Below, piece after piece: positions 33,790-41,785 of a DNA stretch of 47,968 nt. The notes beneath the pieces are model-generated. The model worked only from the letters and a program-made list of their open reading frames with translations, had not been told where the DNA came from and did no database searches. Position 1 is the stretch's first letter. Each line of letters opens with the position of its first letter. Position numbers and translations under genes: made by a program. This DNA comes from Streptosporangium amethystogenes. Its GTDB lineage: Bacteria > Actinomycetota > Actinomycetes > Streptosporangiales > Streptosporangiaceae. The stretch is from positions 1 through 47,968 of the forward strand of contig NZ_JOEQ01000046.1 of assembly GCF_000721075.1 (NCBI RefSeq). Reading direction: 5' to 3'.

Positions 33790-35403
33790 ATGTCAGTAGA
33801 TGTACCGCACCGGACCCGGAGCAGGCTTTCACCGAGGGAACTGGCGGTCATCGCCTCTCTCGGCACCATGATCATTATGGCCTGCATGTGGTTGTGGGCG
33901 GTGTCCGCCGTCCCCTACGAGGCCAGAGAGCTGATGGCGCTCGTCGGCGGGATCTCGGCCGTACTGCTGTCCGGCGCCGCCGCGGCCATCGTCCACTACG
34001 CCGGCACCGGTCGCCGGCTGCGTGAGCGGGCCGAGTGGGCCGGCGCGCGGTTCACCTGGCTGGAGCGGGAAGTGCTGCGAATGGCCGAGGAGTCGCTGCC
34101 CTCGCTGGGACGCCAGGTGCGCGGCGGCGTCTCGGCCGCCGACGCGCTCTCCCAGCTGCCGCAGCCCCCGGACGGCCCGCTGCGCCGGCTGCTCGACGCG
34201 GCCGGGCACGAGCTTGAGCTGATCGAACGCGAGCTCGCCACCGCCCGGGCGTACCGCGAGGCGACCGAGGACGAGATCTCCCGGCTGACCGACGACACGC
34301 TGCCGGATCTGGTCCGGCGGATCCAGACGAACCGGATGTCGGTGAGCGCCGCACTGGCCGAGACACACCAGCCGGGGCCCGGCCCGCTGCGCGACCTGCT
34401 GAGCGAGACGGCGCGGCAGCTCTCCGAGAGCGAGCGCAGGGGCACCGCCGTGATGGCGGCGTGCGCCGGGGCCGCGGCCCGGGTGCAGGCACAGGCCACC
34501 AGCCTGCTCGCCCGGCTGCGCGAGCTGGAGGAGCGGTACGGCGAGCACGAGGAGGCGTTCGCCGACCTGCTGGACCTGGACCACCGCGTCTCCCAGCTGA
34601 GCCGGCTGGCGGACAACATCGCCCTGCTGAGCGGCGGCCGTTCCGGGCGGCGATGGACCCGGCCGATCGTCATGGAGAGCGTGCTGCGCGGCGCGATGGG
34701 CCGCATCGGCGCCTACCGGCGCATCCGGCTGCACTCCACCAGCACCGTCGCCGTCGCGGGATACGCGGCGGAGGGTGTGATGCACGCGCTGGCCGAGGTG
34801 ATGGACAACGCCGCCACGTTCTCGGCGCACGGCACCGAGGTTCACGTGTACGTGGACGAGGAGGACGCCGGCGTCGTGATCACGATCGAGGACAGTGGTC
34901 TGGGGATGCGCCCGCGCGAGCGGCAGCACGCCACCAGGCTCGTGTCCGAGCCGCTCGACCTGCGGACGCTGTCCGGCACCCGGCTGGGCCTGGCGGTCGT
35001 GGGGCGCCTGGTCGACAAGTACGGCCTGACGGTCAGCTTCCGGCCGTCCGCCCGTGGCGGCATGGGGGTCGTGATGCTGATCCCGCGCCTGCTGATCACT
35101 CAGCCCCTGTTGGCCACCGTGCCGCCCGTCGTCGAGTCGTCGGTCCGCCGCCCTGTGAAGGTCGCCGTACCCGCGCCGGCCGTACCCGCGCAGGAGGGGC
35201 CGGCCGACGAGTCCGAGGATCCGCTGCCCAGGCGGCGCCGGGGGCAGACGCTGGCCGAGGCGACCAGGGCGCGGCAGACATCGCCTGCCAAGCCCGTGCG
35301 CGAGGGGCGTGACTCGGCGGCGAGGTTCGCCGCGTTCCGCCAGGCCGGCGGCCGTGGGCGTTCCCCCTCCCCAGCCCCCTCCTCGGCCCCGGGCGACTCC
35401 TGA
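33790..35403 (+). CDS. cvnA: Conservon sensor histidine kinase-like protein (CvnA-like)
   Basis: The protein has 537 residues. Two N-terminal helices (about 18-38 and 45-67) form a hairpin with almost no extracellular part. The cytoplasmic region contains two similar ~75-residue segments (SLPSLGRQV ... GPLRRLLDAA and TLPDLVRRI ... GPLRDLLSET). The C-terminal GHKL ATPase has N-box EVMDNAATFSAHG and G-box DSGLGM. The C-terminal tail is disordered and Pro/Arg-rich. CvnA proteins are membrane kinase-like partners of Roadblock, DUF742 and a small GTPase. ATG 33790 is preceded by AAGGA. It starts the five-gene unit ending at 38215. Confidence 0.88.
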   Translation: MSVDVPHRTRSRLSPRELAVIASLGTMIIMACMWLWAVSAVPYEARELMALVGGISAVLLSGAAAAIVHYAGTGRRLRERAEWAGARFTWLEREVLRMAEESLPSLGRQVRGGVSAADALSQLPQPPDGPLRRLLDAAGHELELIERELATARAYREATEDEISRLTDDTLPDLVRRIQTNRMSVSAALAETHQPGPGPLRDLLSETARQLSESERRGTAVMAACAGAAARVQAQATSLLARLRELEERYGEHEEAFADLLDLDHRVSQLSRLADNIALLSGGRSGRRWTRPIVMESVLRGAMGRIGAYRRIRLHSTSTVAVAGYAAEGVMHALAEVMDNAATFSAHGTEVHVYVDEEDAGVVITIEDSGLGMRPRERQHATRLVSEPLDLRTLSGTRLGLAVVGRLVDKYGLTVSFRPSARGGMGVVMLIPRLLITQPLLATVPPVVESSVRRPVKVAVPAPAVPAQEGPADESEDPLPRRRRGQTLAEATRARQTSPAKPVREGRDSAARFAAFRQAGGRGRSPSPAPSSAPGDS

Positions 35404-35501
35404 CACGCGTCCGCCGACCACCGGACATCTTTGGATTCACAGATGAGGAGGCAGGGGCCGTCCCTTCCGCGCACGCGCCGAAGGGGCACCCCGTCGTTTC
35501 T

Positions 35502-35936
35502 ATGAGCACAACCGACGCTTCGCACACCACCGACCGTGACTTCGACTGGCTACTGGAGAACCTCAAGGAGAAGACCCCCGGGATCAGGCATGTGCTGGTG
35601 CTGACCAGGGACGGCCTGAAGATGTGCTTCACCGCCGGCCTCGGCCGGGACGGGGCCGACCAGCTCTCCGCCCTGGCCGCCGGGATCCAGAGCCTCTCGC
35701 TGAGCGCCTCCGCCGAGTTCGGGGACGGCATCGGAGCGGGGCAGGCGATGGTGGAGTTCGCCGGCGGACTGCTGCTCATCGTGCCGGCCGGGGACGGCGC
35801 CCACCTGGCCGTGGTGGCCGAGGAGGACGGCGAGGTGGGGCTCATCGCGCACAACATGAACGAACTGGTGGAGCAGATCGGGGTGTACCTCACCGCGGCA
35901 CCGCGGCAAACGGAGAACAGCGACGACCGCGTATGA
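35502..35936 (+). CDS. cvnB: Roadblock/LC7 domain protein (CvnB-like)
   Basis: This 144-residue protein has the Roadblock fold pattern: FDWLLENLKEKTPGIRHVLVLTRDGLKM at the N-terminus, a central helix (ADQLSALAAGIQSLS) and paired strands (GQAMVEFAGGLLLIVPAGDGAHLAVVAEED). Roadblock proteins act as GTPase-activating or platform proteins for small GTPases such as the CvnD-like product encoded 330 bases downstream. It begins 98 bases after the kinase-like gene, and its stop overlaps the DUF742 start (ATGA). Confidence 0.92.
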   Translation: MSTTDASHTTDRDFDWLLENLKEKTPGIRHVLVLTRDGLKMCFTAGLGRDGADQLSALAAGIQSLSLSASAEFGDGIGAGQAMVEFAGGLLLIVPAGDGAHLAVVAEEDGEVGLIAHNMNELVEQIGVYLTAAPRQTENSDDRV

Positions 35937-36289
35937 CACGGCGAGCCATCGACCAAGAAGACCCGGACCGGCTCTACACGGTCACCGGGGGGCGTACCAG
36001 CGCCGACGAGAAAACCTTCGACTCCGTCTCCCTCATCGTCAGCGAGTGCGCGCCCACCCCCGGTATGCAGTCCGAGCACATCAGGATCCTGCGGATGGCC
36101 CAGCGGCCGACGGCGGTGGTGGAGATCTCGGCGGAGCTGCGGCTGCCGGTCAGCGTGGTGAAGATCCTGCTGCGCGACCTGCTGGACACCGGTCGCATCA
36201 CCGTCCGTCATCCGTCGGTCGCCGCACAGGCCGGACGACCGGATCCCGAAATCCTGAGGCAGGTGCTCGTTGCACTCCACAACCTCTGA
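35933..36289 (+). CDS. cvnC: DUF742 protein (CvnC-like)
   Basis: This 118-residue protein carries the DUF742 pattern: LYTVTGGRT near the N-terminus, SEHIRILRMAQRPTAVVEISAEL in the middle, and LPVSVVKILLRDLLDTGRI toward the C-terminus. It starts at ATG 35933, overlapping the Roadblock gene by four bases, and its end overlaps the GTPase gene by 20. It is the third component of the conservon and paralogous to the gene at 23093-23449. Confidence 0.9.
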   Translation: MTRRAIDQEDPDRLYTVTGGRTSADEKTFDSVSLIVSECAPTPGMQSEHIRILRMAQRPTAVVEISAELRLPVSVVKILLRDLLDTGRITVRHPSVAAQAGRPDPEILRQVLVALHNL

Positions 36290-36878
36290 CCAGAGAACGC
36301 CGCTGCGCACGACCGCCGCGGATGCCCTGAAAATCGTGGTCGTCGGCGGGTTCGGCGTGGGAAAGACCACCCTGGTCGGCTCGGTGAGCGAGATCCGTCC
36401 GCTGAGCACCGAGGAGGTCATGACCCAGGCGAGCGTGGGCATCGACGACGCCAGCCGGGTACGGACCAAGACGACCACCACGGTGGCCTTCGACTTCGGC
36501 CGGATCACGCTGAACACGAGCATGGTGCTCTACCTGTTCGGCGCACCCGGTCAGCAGCGGTTCTGGTTCGTGTGGGACCAGTTGTTCGCCGGCAGCCTGG
36601 GCGCGGTCGTGCTGGTGGACGCCCGCCGCCTGGAGGACTCCTGGTACTCCATCGACCGGCTGGAGCACCACCGGACCCCGTTCGTCGTCGCCGTCAACCG
36701 CTTCACCGACGGGCCCTCCCTGGAGGCGGTGCGCGAGGCGCTGGCGCTGTCGCCCGAGGTCCCGCTCATCGACTGCGACGCGCGGGAGCGGTCCTCGGGC
36801 AAGCACGTGCTGATCACGCTCATGGAGCACCTCACCCGCACCCACGACCAGTCGCCCGCCCAAGAGAGCATGCCGTGA
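36270..36878 (+). CDS. cvnD: Conservon small GTP-binding protein (CvnD-like)
   Basis: This 202-residue protein has the P-loop GGFGVGKTT near 26-34, a switch region with TKTTTTVAFDFG, the G3-like FGAPGQQRF (D of DxxG replaced by the FGAPGQ form usual in this family), and VVAVNRF as the G4 region. CvnD GTPases cycle with Roadblock and the kinase-like protein in a eukaryote-like switch. Translation seems to begin at TTG 36270 inside the DUF742 gene; no better upstream-facing start is visible. It overlaps the P450 gene as GTGA. Confidence 0.9.
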   Translation: MHSTTSDQRTPLRTTAADALKIVVVGGFGVGKTTLVGSVSEIRPLSTEEVMTQASVGIDDASRVRTKTTTTVAFDFGRITLNTSMVLYLFGAPGQQRFWFVWDQLFAGSLGAVVLVDARRLEDSWYSIDRLEHHRTPFVVAVNRFTDGPSLEAVREALALSPEVPLIDCDARERSSGKHVLITLMEHLTRTHDQSPAQESMP

Positions 36879-38215
36879 CGAACTCCCCTCCCCTGCCCGA
36901 CTCCACAGCCCCGTCCGCCGCCCCGCCCGCGCCTCGGAATCCCGAGCGGAGACGGGAGCCGCTGGAGGGATATGCCGACCACGCCGATGCCGTACGGCTG
37001 CACGCGTCACTGATCGACGACGACCCGACCGCGATGTTCCAGGAGATGCGCCGCAAGCACGGGCCCATCGTCCCCATTCTCCTCGACGACATGCCCGCCT
37101 GGTTCGTGATCGGTTACCGCGAGCTGCACCATGTCACCAGCCAGCCGCAGTTGTTCGGCCGCGACCCCAGGCGCTGGAACATGCGGGATCACCTCCCTCC
37201 GGACTGGCCGTCGCTCCCGTACGTGACATGGCAGCCGTCCGTGATGTACTCCGAGGGGGTCGAGCACCAGCGGCGGAGTGGCGCCATCAGCGACGCGCTG
37301 GACACCGTCGACCGCACCGAGCTGGCCCTGATCTGCGAGCAGGTCGCCGACCTCGCGATCGACGAGTTCTCAGGGGACGGCCAGACCGACCTGATCTCCC
37401 AGTACGCCTACCGGATTCCGGCTCAGGTCGTCACCCGGCTGTTCGGGCTGTCGGAGACCGACCTGCCGGACCTGGTCAAGGACGTCAACCACGTGCTGGG
37501 CGGGAGCGAGGAGGCCGCTTCGGCGCTTCCCCGAATTCTGGACAAAATAGGCCGGCTCATAACCGACAAGCGCACCCGGCCGGGCCACGACATCACCTCG
37601 CACCTGCTGGCACACGCCGCGCGGCTCACCGACGAGGTGATCGTCCAGGACCTGATCGTGTTGATGATCGCCTCCCACGACAGCAGCGCCAACTGGATCG
37701 GCAACACCCTGCGGCTGATGCTGGTGGACGACCACTTCTCGATGAACCTGCAGGGTGGCCGCAGCAGCGTCGGCGAGGCGCTGAACGAGGTGCTGTGGAA
37801 GGATCCGCCCTCGCCGAACCTGCCCTCACGCTGGGCCGTGCAGGACTGCGAGCTGGCCGGGCGGCGCATTCGCCGGGGCGACCTGCTGGTGCTCGGCGTC
37901 GCCGCGGCCAACGCCGATCCGCAGGTGCAACCGGCCGCCCATGCCGGCTCCGGCGCCAACCGGGCGCACATGTCCTTCAGCCACGGCGAGTACGGTTGCC
38001 CCTTCCCCGCGCCCGAGCTCGGCGAGATCATCGCCAAGACGGCCGTGGAGGTGCTCCTCGACCGGTTGCCCGACGTCTATCTCACCGTGAAACCGGACGC
38101 GCTACGGTGGCGCCCTTCGCTGTGGGTTCGCAGCCTGGAGGCCCTGCCCGTACGGTTCAGCCCGACCGTGCCGACCGGCCAGAGCCCGTCGAACACCTGG
38201 GACGCCCCCAGGTAG
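36875..38215 (+). CDS. cvnE: Cytochrome P450 of the conservon (CvnE-like, CYP157-type)
   Basis: The 446-residue protein has the P450 plan but altered signatures. The haem cysteine is C375 in FSHGEYGCPFPAPELGEI. The K-helix reads LNEVLW, so the usual EXXR is E305-x2-W308 with no arginine. The I-helix reads ASHDSSAN at 266-273, with Ser in place of the conserved Thr. Published CYP157 family members also lack EXXR, having a Glu...Trp motif there, and are conservon P450s. The first 40 residues are Pro/Ala-rich. It may be a ligand sensor or a weak oxidase. The start is GTG 36875. Confidence 0.88.
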   Translation: MTNSPPLPDSTAPSAAPPAPRNPERRREPLEGYADHADAVRLHASLIDDDPTAMFQEMRRKHGPIVPILLDDMPAWFVIGYRELHHVTSQPQLFGRDPRRWNMRDHLPPDWPSLPYVTWQPSVMYSEGVEHQRRSGAISDALDTVDRTELALICEQVADLAIDEFSGDGQTDLISQYAYRIPAQVVTRLFGLSETDLPDLVKDVNHVLGGSEEAASALPRILDKIGRLITDKRTRPGHDITSHLLAHAARLTDEVIVQDLIVLMIASHDSSANWIGNTLRLMLVDDHFSMNLQGGRSSVGEALNEVLWKDPPSPNLPSRWAVQDCELAGRRIRRGDLLVLGVAAANADPQVQPAAHAGSGANRAHMSFSHGEYGCPFPAPELGEIIAKTAVEVLLDRLPDVYLTVKPDALRWRPSLWVRSLEALPVRFSPTVPTGQSPSNTWDAPR

Positions 38216-38241
38216 GCCCCTCCCTGCCCCGAAGACTCGAT

Positions 38242-38257
38242 CGTCCGCGCACGGACG
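38242..38257. terminator. Small hairpin between convergent P450 and TetR genes
   Basis: CGTCCG (38242-38247) and CGGACG (38252-38257) form a 6-base stem with a 4-base loop in the only gap between these convergent genes. A weak terminator is possible. Confidence 0.4.
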
Positions 38258-38264
38258 CCCCCGG

Positions 38265-38846
38265 TCAGGCCGGAGCGGAGCCCGGCGACCGGTCCGCGGC
38301 GAAGCCTGTGGCGGACAGGGTGAGCAGACGCTCGATCAGGTCGTGGCCGGTCGACTGCTCGCTCGCCCAGGCGATGCCCGCCACCAGGGCCAGGAGTTCG
38401 CCGATGACGAGGTCGGCGCGGACCGCACCGGACTCCTGGGCCCGCGCGAGAAGCCGGCCCCCGGAGGCGCGCATCGCGTGACAGGAGGCGTGCAGTTCGG
38501 AGCCCTCCTCCCGCAGCGCGGCCATGACCGACGCCGGAAGACCCTGGTAGGTGGTCGAGCCGACGGCCAGCTCGCGCAGCCAGACGAGCAGCGCGTCACG
38601 GGGCGAGGACGCGGCCAGCAGCTCTTCCGCCCTGCTCTGGAGGGCGTCGAAGCCACTGCTCATGAGGGCTTCGAGCAGGGCCTCCCGAGTGGGGAAGTGC
38701 CGGTAGAGGGTGCCGATGCCGACGCCCGCCCGGCGGGCGACGTCCCGGAGTGAGGCGTCGGTCCCGTGCTCGGCGAAGGCCTCCCTGGCTACGGCCAGCA
38801 ACTGCTCGTAATTGCGGCGCGCATCGGCGCGCATCACCTCGGCCAT
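38265..38846 (-). CDS. TetR family transcriptional regulator
   Basis: This 193-residue protein has an N-terminal HTH (AREAFAEHGTDASLRDVARRAGVGIGTLYRHFPTREALLEAL, about 20-60) and an all-helical C-terminal ligand domain resembling SbtR-type regulators. ATG 38846 has GGAGAG nine bases upstream; an in-frame extension would translate the operator below and is rejected. The doubled palindrome at 38875-38910 lies in its own promoter, suggesting autoregulation. No divergent target gene is present. Confidence 0.9.
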   Translation of the reverse strand: MAEVMRADARRNYEQLLAVAREAFAEHGTDASLRDVARRAGVGIGTLYRHFPTREALLEALMSSGFDALQSRAEELLAASSPRDALLVWLRELAVGSTTYQGLPASVMAALREEGSELHASCHAMRASGGRLLARAQESGAVRADLVIGELLALVAGIAWASEQSTGHDLIERLLTLSATGFAADRSPGSAPA

Positions 38847-38874
38847 GCGATGTGCTCTCCAGCCGCCGACAAAG

Positions 38875-38910
38875 GGAGCACCGCTCCGATCATTATTGGA
38901 GCGGTGCTCC
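38875..38910 (-). promoter_or_regulatory. Predicted double TetR operator
   Basis: GGAGCACCGCTCC (38875-38887) and GGAGCGGTGCTCC (38898-38910) are perfect inverted copies of each other. Each is also internally palindromic (GGAGC/GCTCC around three bases). They are separated by 10 AT-rich bases and lie 28 bases upstream of the TetR start. Two dimers could bind side by side. Confidence 0.7.
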
Positions 38911-38993
38911 ACATCCTAGCCGGAGGAGAGACGCCCGGCTCAGAGAAGATCATCCTGGCCACCGGCGCCTCCGGCCGGCGGTACCGCTTTCGC

Positions 38994-40253
38994 TCATTCG
39001 TGGGTGGCGGCCGCCCGGGCCAGGAAGAGGGTCCGCTCGCGCTCGTTGCGGGTGAGCTCGGCGGCCCGTTCGAACTCCGCGCGTGCCTCGTCGAGGCGGC
39101 CCAGTCTCGCGAGCAGATCACCCCGTACGGCGGGCAGTTGCGGATAGTCCCTCAGCGCGCGCTCCGCCGCCAGCCCGTCCACGATCTCCAGGCCCCGCGC
39201 CGGGCCGTACGCCCTGCTCACCGCGACCGCGCGGTTCAACTCCACCACGGGCGAGGGGGTGAGGTGGACGAGCACCCGGTAGAGGGCGGCCATCCGTTCC
39301 CAGTCGGTGTCGTCGGTGGACCGCGCGCGGGCGTGGCAGGCCGCGATCGCGGCCTGCAGGCCGTAGGGACCGAGCGTGCCGAGCTTCTCGGCACGTTCGA
39401 GCGCCTCCAGCCCCCGGCGGATCAGCAGCCGGTCCCACAGCCTCCGGTCCTGGTCGGGAAGCAGGACCGGCTCACCGTCCGGCCCCGTCCTGGCCCGGAG
39501 GCGCGACGCCTGGATCTCCATCAGGGCGACAAGGCCGTGAGCCTCGGCCTCCCGCGGCATCAGACCCACCAGGATCCGGCCCAGGCGCAGTGCCTCCTCG
39601 CAGAGCGAGGGACGCGTCCAGTCGTCACCGGCGGTCGCCGAGTAGCCCTCGTTGAAGATGAGATAGACGACCTCCAGCACCGACGCGAGGCGCTCGCCCA
39701 GCTCGGCCGGGGCCGGCATCTCGATGCGCACCCGTTTCTCGGCGAGGGTGCGCTTGGCCCGGAAGATCCGCTGCCCGACCGTCGGTTCCGGCACCAGGAA
39801 GGCGCGCGCGATCTCCTCGGTGGTCAGGCCGCCGAGCAGGCGCAGGGTGAGCGCCAGACGTCCCTCGGTGGACAGCACCGGATGGCAGGCGGTGAAGAGC
39901 AGGCGCAGCACGTCGTCACCGATGTGGTCGTCGAGGGCGTCGTCCAGCTCGGCCTCGGCCGCCTCCTGACGGATCTCCACGTCCCTGCCGACCTCTTCGA
40001 GCTTGTGCTCGTAGCGGGTCCTGCGGCGGATCATGTCGATCGCCCGGTGCTTGGCGGTCAACATGAGCCAGGCTCCGGGATTATCAGGTATGCCGGATCT
40101 CGGCCACTGCTCAAGTGCGAGGACCAGGGCGTCCTGCGCGAGTTCCTCGGCCAGGCCGACATCGCGCACCATCCGGGCAAGCCCCGCGATCACCCGCGTG
40201 GACTCGATCCGCCAGACCGCCTCGACCACCCGATGAGGATCACCAACCACCAT
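38994..40253 (-). CDS. ECF sigma factor with C-terminal TPR-like extension (ECF42-like)
   Basis: This is a 419-residue protein. Region 2 is near residues 20-80 (LAEELAQDALVLALEQWPRSGIPDNPGAWL ... HRAIDMIRRR) and region 4 near 130-180 (LALTLRLLGGLTTEEIARAFLVPEPTVGQRIFRAK). The final ~230 residues are helical and TPR-like (YLIFNEGY, LNRAVAVSRAYG), as in group ECF42, whose members need this tail and usually lie beside YCII/DGPF genes. The start is uncertain; ATG 40253 has a very close GGGAGG, and GTG 40250 would place it slightly better. The nearest DGPF gene is at 47738, not adjacent. Confidence 0.9.
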   Translation of the reverse strand: MVVGDPHRVVEAVWRIESTRVIAGLARMVRDVGLAEELAQDALVLALEQWPRSGIPDNPGAWLMLTAKHRAIDMIRRRTRYEHKLEEVGRDVEIRQEAAEAELDDALDDHIGDDVLRLLFTACHPVLSTEGRLALTLRLLGGLTTEEIARAFLVPEPTVGQRIFRAKRTLAEKRVRIEMPAPAELGERLASVLEVVYLIFNEGYSATAGDDWTRPSLCEEALRLGRILVGLMPREAEAHGLVALMEIQASRLRARTGPDGEPVLLPDQDRRLWDRLLIRRGLEALERAEKLGTLGPYGLQAAIAACHARARSTDDTDWERMAALYRVLVHLTPSPVVELNRAVAVSRAYGPARGLEIVDGLAAERALRDYPQLPAVRGDLLARLGRLDEARAEFERAAELTRNERERTLFLARAAATHE

Positions 40254-40434
40254 GCCTCCCGATCCAACCATCTCGCCCGCACCCGCGACACCTCTCGGTC
40301 CCGTCGTTCCGAGGGCCCCGGACACGGCGCGGGCGCGCACGGACCGCGTGCCGCTCACCGGCCGGCGAGCGGCGCGCGAATCGGACGGGACAGCCGGCCT
40401 TACCGGGCTCGGCACACTTGCCCGAATTACTCGC

Positions 40435-41085
40435 ATGACGTATTTTTTACTCATGCAAGTAAGGAAGGGCAGGGAAACACCCGCCGAGCACTCCTTCACC
40501 GGCGCGGCCAGGCGCTCCCAGATCATCGCGGCGACCATCGAGACGATCGCCGAGCTCGGCTACGGCCAGACGTCCTTCGCCCGCATCGCCGAACGGGCGG
40601 GCCTGAGCAGCACCCGCCTGATCTCGTACCACTTCGCCGGCAAGGACGAGCTGATGAGCGCGGCCGTCGCCGAGTTCTACGATCACATCGGACGGTTCAT
40701 GGCCGGGCGGATGGCCGACGTGACCTGTGCCCGTGACGCGCTGCGCACCTACATCACCGCGCTGGTCGCCTACGTCGCGGACAACCGCGCACGGATGCGG
40801 GCGATGATGGAGATCTTCCTCAACTTCCGCGACGAGGACGGCGCGAGCCGCTCCTATGACGGGGGCGACGAGAACGAGGTCCTCGGCCACCTGGTGCGCA
40901 TCCTGCGCGACGGGCAGCGCGGCGGCGAGTTCCGCGACTTCGACACCTTCGTCATGGCGGCGACCGTGCAACGCGCCCTGGACGGCCTGCCGTTCCTGCT
41001 GGAGGCCAGACCCGATCTCGACCTCGCCGCCTGTGCCGAGGAGCTGGTGACGCTGTTCGATCTCGCGACCAGGAGCGGGCCGTGA
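40435..41085 (+). CDS. TetR family transcriptional regulator
   Basis: This 216-residue protein has an HTH at about 26-72 (IIAATIETIAELGYGQTSFARIAERAGLSSTRLISYHFAGKDEL) and a C-terminal ligand domain ending in LAACAEELVTLFDLA. ATG 40435 and ATG 40453 are both possible; neither has a ribosome site, so a leaderless transcript is plausible. A TTACT/AGTAA palindrome overlaps the second ATG. It ends at GTGA, overlapping the membrane protein gene, which it probably controls. Confidence 0.88.
   Translation: MTYFLLMQVRKGRETPAEHSFTGAARRSQIIAATIETIAELGYGQTSFARIAERAGLSSTRLISYHFAGKDELMSAAVAEFYDHIGRFMAGRMADVTCARDALRTYITALVAYVADNRARMRAMMEIFLNFRDEDGASRSYDGGDENEVLGHLVRILRDGQRGGEFRDFDTFVMAATVQRALDGLPFLLEARPDLDLAACAEELVTLFDLATRSGP
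40447..40462 (+). promoter_or_regulatory. Predicted operator at TetR start
   Basis: TTACTCATGCAAGTAA is a 14-of-16 palindrome with TTACT/AGTAA ends covering the ATG at 40453. A related half, TTACTCGCATG, starts about 20 bases upstream (near 40427). Overlap with the translation start suggests autorepression by the encoded TetR protein. Confidence 0.55.
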
Positions 41086-41762
41086 GCGCCCCGGGCAGGC
41101 GGCGCACGCTGCTGCGCCTGCTGGTCGACCTGCTCGTACCGGCCGTCCTGTACTACGTGCTGCGCTCGGCCGGGATGAGCGTCTACCTGTCCCTGCTCGT
41201 CACGGCCGTGGTGCCCGCGGCCATGGGCGCCTACCTGCTGGTCAGGGAACGCAGGGTCGACGGGCTCTCCGTCTTCATGACGGCCATGATGGTGCTGGGC
41301 GTGGGGGCCTCGCTGATCAGCGGCAGCGAGCGGTTCCTGCTCGCCAGGGAAGGGTGGCTGACGGCCGCCGTCGGGCTCTGGTTCCTGGCCAGCCTGCGGG
41401 CCGGGATGCCGCTCACCTTCCTGTTCAGCCGGCCGCTGCTGGAGCACAGGTTCCCGGTCCGCGGCACCGGCGAGCCGTGGGACGTGCTGTGGGAACGGCT
41501 CCCCCGCTTCCGCAGGGCCTGGCGGGTCACGACCGTCCTGTGGGGCGCCGGCACCCTCCTCGACTCCGCGGCGCGCGTGGTCATGGCCTACACGCTGCCG
41601 GTCGACGCCGTCCCCGCGCTCGGCAGCGCACTGTACGCCGGCACGTCGATCACACTCATGGTGATCGCCAACATCTACTTCGCCACGGTGGGACTCTTCG
41701 ACAGGCGGAGCGCGATGTACGCGCCGCTCGACCGCGAGGGCGCCCCGGCACCCTCCACCTGA
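41082..41762 (+). CDS. VC0807-like integral membrane protein
   Basis: This 226-residue protein has about six transmembrane helices, starting with LLVDLLVPAVLYYVLRSAG and including GLSVFMTAMMVLGVGASLI and a conserved FLFSRPLLE segment. It matches the VC0807 family of uncharacterised membrane proteins that are often paired with TetR regulators. It begins at GTG 41082, overlapping the TetR stop by four bases. Function is unknown; an export or envelope role under the adjacent repressor is a reasonable inference. Confidence 0.8.
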   Translation: MSAPGRRRTLLRLLVDLLVPAVLYYVLRSAGMSVYLSLLVTAVVPAAMGAYLLVRERRVDGLSVFMTAMMVLGVGASLISGSERFLLAREGWLTAAVGLWFLASLRAGMPLTFLFSRPLLEHRFPVRGTGEPWDVLWERLPRFRRAWRVTTVLWGAGTLLDSAARVVMAYTLPVDAVPALGSALYAGTSITLMVIANIYFATVGLFDRRSAMYAPLDREGAPAPST

Positions 41763-41763
41763 C

Positions 41764-41785
41764 GTGCGCCGGGTCAGCGGCGCAC
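41764..41785. terminator. Bidirectional hairpin terminator
   Basis: Perfect 8-base arms GTGCGCCG (41764-41771) and CGGCGCAC (41778-41785) lie between the convergent membrane protein and monooxygenase genes, covering the monooxygenase stop codon. Confidence 0.6.

Noticed and set aside
38847..38912. 22-codon N-terminal extension of the TetR protein
   Set aside because: It would translate the double operator palindrome, and a good ribosome site supports ATG 38846.
40254..40538. 95-codon N-terminal extension of the ECF sigma factor
   Set aside because: It crosses the divergent TetR gene start and has no sigma-like sequence; region 2 begins after 40253.
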